The position numbers were made by a program, and so were the translations under genes. A stretch of DNA of 64,000 nt from Dastarcus helophoroides. Taxonomy: Eukaryota; Arthropoda; Insecta; Coleoptera; Bothrideridae. Positions within the stretch are counted from its first letter, which is position 1. Each line of letters starts with the position of its first letter. The stretch is taken from contig CM053331.1 of assembly GCA_028583605.1 (NCBI GenBank), positions 5,760,008 through 5,824,007 on the forward strand. The letters run 5' to 3'. The notes below the pieces were generated by a model. The model was not told where the DNA came from, did no database searches, and saw nothing but the letters and a program-made list of their open reading frames with translations. This document shows positions 57,001 through 64,000 of the stretch, piece by piece.

Positions 57001-59060
57001 TTTCTTTTTCCACCCTAATTTTGTCTTCATGTGGTACATTTTTCCAAACTGTATCTCATAGATCTATCCTTATAATCATTTGGTGGTCAATATTTTAATG
57101 AAAAACGAAAGTTCATCAGTAACACGCTATTTTTTCACCATAATTTTGTCTTCATATGGCACATTTTTCTAAGCTGCATCTTTGGTATCCACCCTAGTAG
57201 TCCTTTGGTGGTTAAAATTTCAATGAAAAATGAACGTTCATCAGTAGTACTTTCTTTTTCCATTATAATTTTGTCTTCAAGTGGTACATTTTTTCTAGCT
57301 GTATCTTATCGATCCAAATAAATAATCATCTGGTGGTAAAATCTTTAGTGAAAAACAAAAGTTCATCAGTAACATATTATTTTTTACTATAATTTTGTCT
57401 TCATGTGGCACATTTTCCTAAGCTACATCTTCGGGATCCACCTTAATAATCCTTTGGTGGTCAAAATTTCAATGCAAAACTAAAGAACACTAAAGTAACT
57501 AAAGTAACACTTTATTTTTTCACTATAATTTTGTCTTCATGGGATATATTTTTCTGAGCTACATCTTATAAATCCAACTAAATAATCATTTGGTGGTCAA
57601 AATGTCAGTGAAAGTCATAAGTTCATCAGTAATGTTTTCTTTTTCCACCCTAATTTTGTCTTCATGTGGCACATTTTTCTAATCTGTACCTCATAGATCT
57701 ATCCTACTAATCATTTGGTGGTCCAAATTTTAATGAAAAAAGAAAGTTCATCAGTAACACGTCATTTCTCCACTATAATTTTGTCTTCATGTAGCACATT
57801 TTTCTAAGCTGCATCTTTGGGATCCACCCTAATAGTCCTTTGGTGGTCAAAATTTTAATGAAAAACGAAGGTTCATCAGCAATAGATTGCTTTTTCACAA
57901 TAATTTTGTCTTTATGTGGTACAGTTTTCTAAACTACATCTTTGGGTTCGACCTTAATAGTCCTTTGGTGGTCAAAATTTCAATACAAAATGAAAGAACA
58001 TCAGTAACACATTATTTTTCCACTATAATTTTGTCTTCATGAGGCACATTTTTCTAAGCTGAATCTTTGGGATCCGTCCTAATAGTCCTTTGGTGGTCAA
58101 AATTTCAATGCAAAACGAAAGTACATTAGTAGCACTCTCTTTTTCCACTTTAATTTTGTCTTCATGTGGTACATTTTTCCAAGCTATATCTTATCGATCA
58201 AAATAAATAATCATTTGGTAGTCCAAATTTCAATGTAAAACGGAAGCTCATCAGTAACACATTATTTTTCTACTATAATTTTGTCTTCATCTGGTACAGT
58301 TTTCTAAGCAGCATCTTCGGGATCCACCTTAATAGTCCTTTGGTGGTCAAAATTTCAATGCAAAACTAAAGAACATCAGTAGCACTTTATTCTTTCACTA
58401 TAATTTTGTCTTCCTGGGATATATTTTTCTGAGCTACATCTTATAGGTCCAACTAAATAATTATTTGGTGGTCAAAATGTCAGTGAAAGTCGAAAGTTCA
58501 TCAGTAATGTTTTCTTTTTCCACCCTAATTTTGTCTTCATGTGGCACATTTTTCTAATCTGTACCTCATAGATCTATCCTACTAATCATTTGGTGGTCCA
58601 AATTTTAATGAAAAAAGAAAGTTCATCAGTAACACGTCATTTCTCCACTATAATTTTGTCTTCATGTAGCACATTTTTCTAAGCTGCATCTTTGGGATCC
58701 ACCCTAATAGTCCTTTGGTGGTCAAAATTTTAATGAAAAACGAAGGTTCATCAGTAATACATTGCTTTTCTACAATAATTTTGTCTTCATGTGGTACAGT
58801 TTTCTAAACTACATCTTTGGGTTCGACCTTAATAGTCCTTTGGTGGTCAAAATTTCAATACAAAATGAAAGAACATCAGTAACACATTATTTTTCCACTA
58901 TAATTTTGTCTTCATGAGGCACATTTTTCTAAGCTGAATCTTTGGGATCCGTCCTAATAGTCCTTTGGTGGTCAAAATTTCAATGCAAAACGAAAGTACA
59001 TTAGTAGCACTCTCTTTTTCCACTTTAATTTTGTCTTCATGTGGTACATTTTTCCAAGCT

Positions 59061-59974
59061 ATATTGATACCGCGTTAGTCGCGATAACATATTTTCAGAA
59101 TAATTGACCGGGAGGAACGGCCAATTCGGGCGAAAATAACTAATATTTGGATTAAGAACGTCATCGCCAAGTGTTTTCAAACAGAAAAAGACGGTGTCCA
59201 ATATAAACATGGGAGACGACAACCATCGCTCACAGGTGGCAGCACTTAGGATACGTATCGTTAGAAACTAGAAAAGATGGCGGTTGACGTTCATAGATGA
59301 CAGCACGAAGGAAGACGTGTCGTTTGAAAATCAAACAAGGCAAATGGTGGATAACGGTCGCAAGGCTTGAAAAATGAGAAAATATAGGGCTTTAACCGTA
59401 AATCCAGACAATTTGGCAGTGAAGCACTGCGACGAAATTAAGAATACGTACCGCAGAAAAAAAATTCAAATTTAAACGGAAAAGCCGACACTCTGCGAGC
59501 ACGTGGCTTGAAATTTACGAAAGGAAATTTTGTCAGGCTGAAAGGGGGCAAGGTGAATGATGCAAGCAGTATTAAACAAACAAAAAAAATAATAATAATA
59601 ACACTGATAAACACTAAACAAGGAAAAAAAAATGCAAAAAAAAAATAAAATACTTACGGTTTTTAAGCTGGGGTCGCAACGATGCACTATCAATGTCGTA
59701 CGTCGGCGTCGGTAGAAAATTTGCGGTCAAAGCGCTAGGCAAATGAGCAAAGGTCGTAATGCGAATTGGGCGGCTAAAGATTCTCGACGGTTGGAGAAAT
59801 CTTGCGCTGGTGGAGTACTGGCGACGACGACAGCAGACAAGGAACTGAACTTACTCCCGAGGGACTTGAGTGAATCACAATTCACTCATTAGGGGTGCCT
59901 AGCGCTTTGATGCAGCGAGTGTCGTCAAAAGCGGGAAAATTGAAAATATATTTATTTCGCTCCGGTATCAATAT
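59061..59974. mobile_element. 906-bp transposon-like insertion (59065-59970) in satellite A3, ATAT duplication
   Basis: The uninterrupted unit at 58170 reads CAAGCTATATCTTATCG. Here it is split as CAAGCTATAT, insertion, ATATCTTATCG, giving a 4-bp ATAT duplication, or equally a TA duplication with one extra base on each end. Terminal repeats are TGATACCG and CGGTATCA, extendable imperfectly to about 30 bases (both ends reach an ATATTTTC word). The interior is more GC-rich than its surroundings and has no transposase. On minus it has GC-rich sequence from about 59920 leading to a perfect donor ACC/GTAAGT at 59657. Confidence 0.8.
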
Positions 59975-60149
59975 CTTATCGATCAAAATAAATAATCATT
60001 TGGTAGTTCAAATTTCAATGTAAAACGGAAGCTCATCAGTAACACATTATTTTTCCACTATAATTTTGTCTCCATGTTGTACATTCTTCTAAGCTGTATC
60101 TTATCGATCCATCTTAATAATCATTTGGTCTTCAAAATTTTAATCAAAA

Positions 60150-61040
60150 ACGAAAATTGAAGATTTAAGTAAAATGATTCAGAAAAAACAAAATCGTGGT
60201 TTCATCTTCAAAAAATTTAACAAAAACCATAGAGTCGAATTTTGAAAAAATTCCAAACCATTAGAAAGCCAACATTTAAAGTTTACTCGACTTACGACCT
60301 CAATTCCAAAATTTTAACCTCAAACTGGAATAATTTTTAATTTAAATGTCGAAACTATAAGAAATATTTGAATTTTCACCTAACTTAAACGAGTTGAAAA
60401 AATTGTATTAATTTCAGGGAAATAAATCGAATTTTAACACAAAAGTCGAAATTTGGAAAAAAGGACGTAAAAAAGAAAATCAAAATTACTAGAAAAATTG
60501 TATTTAATGGATGATAGTCGATATATCCAGCTTTATAAAAAATCGAGTTCCAATACAAAAGTTCCTGTAAAAAAAGAGTGAAATGTTTTAAATCGACATT
60601 TTGTAAGAAAAAAGGTGAAATAATTTAAAAAAAATAAAATTGTTATTTTATCCTATAAAAATCTGGCAAAACCCCAAAAAATGGTCGAAGTATTTGGAAA
60701 AACCAAATTTTGAAAAGACGAAATTTGAAATACTTAAAAAGACAAAATTCAAAATACTTAAAAAGCCAAAGACCTGGAAAAAACATGTCGCCATTTAAAA
60801 TTCACTCTACTTACGATCTTAATTTAAAAATTTTGAAACAAAACTGGAATATTTTGCTTTTTTCTTCTTTCTTTCTTCGAATTCCAGATTTCGGGATTTG
60901 GGTCAAAATGTTGAAAAGAATTTGAATTTTGACGTCAAAATTTTAGGAAACATTGGAATTTTAAATATAGATGAAAAGAACGAAGAAAGACAAAGGTGGA
61001 TAAATTTTTAGGGAAAACATCATGATTAATTATTTTATTT
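60150..61040. other. AT-rich filler
   Basis: AAATTTTGAAAAA and TCGAAATTT words in irregular order. The 71-codon frame at 60710 is compositional. No gene seen. Confidence 0.5.
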
Positions 61041-61044
61041 TATT

Positions 61045-62115
61045 TTTTTTTGGTGGAAGGGACTGGTCCTTGGTTATCTTCAAAAATTGAATTGAAAAAC
61101 TTGTCCCCTGAAACCAAGGAAGATTAAAAAACACAACGAAGGTTGCTCTAACGCGTTTTGACAGCCAAGCTATCATCTTCAGAGAGATCAAGTCTTAACC
61201 CAAAGTGTGAGATTTCGAAGAAAAAGGTGAACATTTTTAGAATTAGAAATGTTCCAAACTTCTGTAGAAAAATTAAATTTGCTGGATAATGATCTAAAAG
61301 GTAATTCGATATAATAAGTAACAAATAAAAATGTTCAGTGAAACTAGGAAGAGTGAGCAAAAAATCAAGACTAGAACTTTCCAAAACAAATCAGGTTTTA
61401 GTACATTATTTTCGAGAAAATAATAATAATTCTCTAAATTCCAAAAAAAGTCAAAGTTTTGAAAGAAGAAACTAACCAAAACATATAAAAGGGGATGTTA
61501 GTGTACTAGGGCGCCATCTACACCTACTTCTTCAGTTTCCTTGGTGATATTTGTCATTGTAATCAAATTAAATTAAATTGAAATAGAAATATTGTTCCCT
61601 GAAAGCAAGAAAGATTAAAAAGCACAACGAAGGTTGCTCTAACGCATTTCGACAGCCAAGCTATCATCTTCAGAGAGATCAAATTTCAACCCAAAACGCG
61701 AGATTTCGAAGAAAAAGGTGAACATTTTTAGAATTAAAAAAATGAAATGTTCCAAACTTAAAATTTCTAGAAAAATTAAATTTGCTGGATAATGATCTAA
61801 AAGGTAATTCGATATAATAAGTAACAAATAAAAATGTTCAGTGAAACTAGGAAGAGTGAGCAAAAAATCAAGACTAGAACTTTCCAAAACAAATCAGGTT
61901 TTAGTACATTATTTTCGAGAAATGGGGCGAAATTTCTAATTCTCAAAATTCCAAAAAAAGTCAAAGTTTTGAAAGAAGAAACTAACCAAAACATATAAAA
62001 GGGGATGTTAGTGTACTAGGGCGCCATCTACACCTACTTCTTCAGTTTCCTTGGTGATATTTGTCATTGTAATCAAATTAAATTAAATTGAAATAGAAAT
62101 CTTGTTCCCTGAAAG
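61045..62115 (-). mobile_element. Penelope-like terminal repeats plus a ~491-bp tandem duplication
   Basis: Minus-oriented tail (TTTGGTGGAAGGGACTGGTC, TCCTTGGTTATCTTC, AACTTGTCCCCTGAAACCAA) leads into AGGTTGCTCTAACGCG, GCCAAGCTATCATCTTCAGA. The sequence from 61143 to about 61620 repeats at 61631-62110, including GAAACTAGGAAGAGTGAGCA and ACTAGGGCGCCATCTACACC. The two copies are nearly identical, apart from small indels near 61250 and 61430. Confidence 0.7.
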
Positions 62116-63120
62116 CAAGAAAGATTAAAAAACACAACAAAGATTGCTGTAAAACCAAGAAAGATTAAAAAACACAACAAAGGTTGCTTTACTGAAACCA
62201 AGAAAGATTAAAAAACACAACAAAGGTTGCTTTTTCGTTTCGATAGCCAAGCTCTCATCTTCAGAGAGATACTAGTACCTCTCTATCTATCTCTATCTAG
62301 TGTCTTTCTGAAGAGGAGCTATCATCTTGAGAAAGATACTAGTATCTCTCTATCTCTATCTAGTATTTCTCTGAAATCATCTGAGGTACTAGTATCTCTC
62401 TATCTATCTCTATCTAGTATCTCTCTGAATATGATAGCTTAGCTATCGAAACGCGTTAAGAGCTACCTTTGTTGTATTTTTTAATCCTTCTTGTTTTCAG
62501 TAGAGCACCTTTGTTGTGTTTTTAATCTTATTTGGTTTTAGAACAAAGCTATCATCTTCAGAAAGATACTAGTATCTCTCTATCTATCTCTATCTAGTAT
62601 TTCTCTGAAGCTATCATCTTCAGAGAGGTACTAGTATCTCTCTATCTATCTCTATCTAGTATCTCTCTGAAGATAATAGCTTGGCTATCGAAACACGTTA
62701 AGAGCTACCTTTGTTGTATTTTTTAATCCTTCTTGTTTCCAGTAGAGCACCTTTGTTGTGTTTTTAATCTTATTTGGTTTTAGAACAAAGCTATCATCTT
62801 CAGAAAGATACTAGTATCTCTCTATCTATCTCTATCTAGTATTTCTCTGAAGCTATCATCTTCAGAGAGGTACTAGTATCTCTCTATCTATCTCTATCTA
62901 GTATCTCTCTGAAGATGATAGCTTGGCTACCGAAACACGTTAAGAGCTACCTTTGTTGTATTTTTTAATCTTCTTGTTTTCAGTAGAGCACTTCTGTTAT
63001 GTTTTTAATCTTTTTTGGTTTCAGAGCAACCTTTGTTCTGGTTTTTAATCTTTGTTGGTTTCAGGGGACAAGATTTGTATTTTAATTTTTGAAGATAACC
63101 AAGGACCAGTTAGTTCCACC
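62116..63120 (+). mobile_element. Penelope-like terminal repeats in ~242-bp tandem with CTAT-rich spacer
   Basis: CTATCGAAACGCGTTAAGAG at 62442, a variant at 62684 and another at 62927 begin units of 242-243 bp. Each unit has ACCTTTGTTGTATTTTTTAA, then AGTAGAGCACCTTTGTTGTG, TAGAACAAAGCTATCATCTT, and the palindromic AGATACTAGTATCTCTCT with TATCTATCTCTATCTAGT. The array ends with the full tail through GATAACCAAGGACCAG to about 63120. Confidence 0.75.
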
Positions 63121-63139
63121 AAAATAAAATTTGTAATTA

Positions 63140-63270
63140 GTGATGTTATTTTGCATAAACAATTCGTCCATTACAACATTTATGAAACTGTCATAATTTT
63201 AACACCACAACATGTCACATAAAAAGCATTCACGATGACTAACACGATTCATAAAATCAACCGATTGTTT
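63140..63270 (-). mobile_element. Fragment related to 52400-52510
   Basis: ACATTTATGAAACTGTCATA, AAAAAGCATTCACGATGACT and AACACGATTCATAAAATC follow the order seen at 52410-52510. Strongly diverged. Confidence 0.45.
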
Positions 63271-63339
63271 TCAGTGGGTTTTGTTTAAATTTCTATCAAA
63301 CCTAATTAACAGTGTCAGCCTTACACAAAAAGTAATATT

Positions 63340-63830
63340 GTGAATGAAATGGTAAAATATGAGAATTTCTAAAGGTGCCATTTTTGCGCAAGCGCAATGG
63401 AAATTACATGGAAACTCGATGCTTCATTCCGCGCGTTAGGGAAACTTCTTAAAGTAATAGCACATAGCAGCTCTACTACATCTTCTAAATGTCTTTGGCT
63501 AAAGCTTCAATGCGAAAATTATATTGCATAAGCAGCGCTGTCGGCTCAAAAAATCTACTGCAAACCGACTTGGGGTTTGTATTATTGTATCTACGCGAAC
63601 ATCGAATAGTGGGCACCACTCTGGCGTTTACGTCTTGCTTGTTATGCAGTGGAGACCTAAGTTCTATAAACTTTTTTCTAGGATTACCGCTTGTGAACTA
63701 CCTAAGAGCATTTGGTCGCAACGTCTGAGCCAGCTGTGGTGTGTTGTATATCGACGGCTGGCTTAGCGTAATTACTGTGTTGCGCGTAATTATTATAGGG
63801 ACATTGAATAAGTCACAGATTAGTATATTT
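63340..63830 (+). mobile_element. Dispersed repeat shared with 26020-26420 and 30540/33057
   Basis: The left part matches 26020-26420 (TATGAGAATTTCTAAAGG, AAAATCTACTGCAAACCGAC, CACTCTGGCGTTTACG). The right part matches 30540-30599 joined to 33057-33130 (CATTTGGTCGCAACGTCTGA, ATATCGACGGCTGGCTTAGC). This copy shows that the two parts belong to one element. The 79-80-codon frames at 63489 and 63524 overlap each other and have no known domain. Confidence 0.6.
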
Positions 63831-64000
63831 TATTATGATCACATAGAAAAGGATAAATTCTGATACGTGGAATACAACATTAATAATCTACCAGAAGTTT
63901 ACCTATAAATGGGAATAACAATCTTTTGAGTAAATGAAGAACCGAATGAACAAGCTGCAGTTTATAAACTATCCACAGAATAGCTACATAATAAGCGATG

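Larger units (their letters stand above)
53651..60146 (-). repeat. Satellite array A3, reverse orientation relative to A1 and A2
   Basis: Units read TTTGGTGGTCAAAATTTCAA, TGAAAAACGAAAGTTCATCA, GTAATACTTTCTTTTTCCAC, TATAATTTTGTCTTCATGTG, GTACATTTTTCTAAGCTG on plus, the reverse complement of A1 and A2. About 45 units of ~115-130 bp. A 7-unit higher-order repeat of ~875 bp is visible: 57604-58200 recurs at 58479-59060. Interrupted by a hairpin element (53907-54020) and a transposon-like insertion (59065-59970). Confidence 0.9.

Noticed and set aside
59037..59222. Transposase fragment in the 906-bp insertion
   Set aside because: The 61-codon frame has no helix-turn-helix or DDE pattern, and it runs across the insertion boundary into the satellite.
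62636..62700. Canonical hammerhead ribozyme in the CTGAAGATGATAGC..CTATCGAAAC stem
   Set aside because: The GAAAC element and a stem are present, but the invariant CUGAUGA core is not; it reads CTGAAGATGA. Kept only as a structural resemblance.
1..64000. Integrated viral genome or endogenous viral element
   Set aside because: No capsid, polymerase, glycoprotein or protease motif was recognised in any frame; the only enzyme remnants are a LINE tail and a transposase derivative.

Overview
This is a eukaryotic, AT-rich, repeat-dominated window. It is most likely from an insect: the one intact host gene is a multi-exon fatty acyl-CoA reductase of the insect type, and the transposon remnants are types common in arthropods. 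I cannot name the order or species. Only about 1.2 kb is convincingly host coding sequence.

Layout. 1-8150: a CT-rich microsatellite, a ~158-bp tandem array (2690-4310), a ~1.9-kb polypyrimidine tract (4482-6366) that abuts the 3' end of a minus-strand, 5'-truncated LINE (6367-6745), and AT filler. 8150-13110: about ten ~490-bp tandem units, each with an exon-like core. 13-26.7 kb: single-copy-looking sequence, diffuse TCGAAATTTT-type filler, a pair of related dispersed repeats with a tRNA-like segment (17.6 and 19.5 kb), an inverted-repeat element (19.8-20.5 kb), and a ~355-bp tandem array (21.4-23.6 kb) interrupted by a 263-bp foldback insertion with a 15-bp target-site duplication. 29.2-33.1 kb: a deletion derivative of a DUF4817-type transposase gene, then a 2457-bp non-autonomous hAT-like element with an 8-bp target-site duplication.

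34.7-60.1 kb: the fatty acyl-CoA reductase gene (minus strand, seven coding exons, 43381-53023, predicted 473 aa) surrounded and invaded by one satellite family with a ~115-135 bp unit. Arrays lie downstream (34.7-40.5 kb), inside intron 6 (43.9-47.7 kb), and upstream of the start (53.7-60.1 kb). The upstream array is in the opposite orientation. Intron 5 holds a 2.6-kb composite foldback element and intron 2 is mostly a 22-bp minisatellite. A 906-bp transposon-like insertion interrupts the upstream array.

60-64 kb: AT filler, clustered copies of a dispersed terminal repeat resembling Penelope-like element ends, and copies of repeats seen elsewhere in the window.

The genes do not form a pathway. 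The reductase is the only apparent functional host gene; it would reduce fatty acyl-CoA to fatty alcohol for cuticular lipid, wax or pheromone synthesis. The main interest is repeat architecture: mirror-oriented satellites round a gene, exon-like tandem cassettes, a LINE tail that seems to have seeded a kilobase-scale purine tract, and several datable nested insertions.
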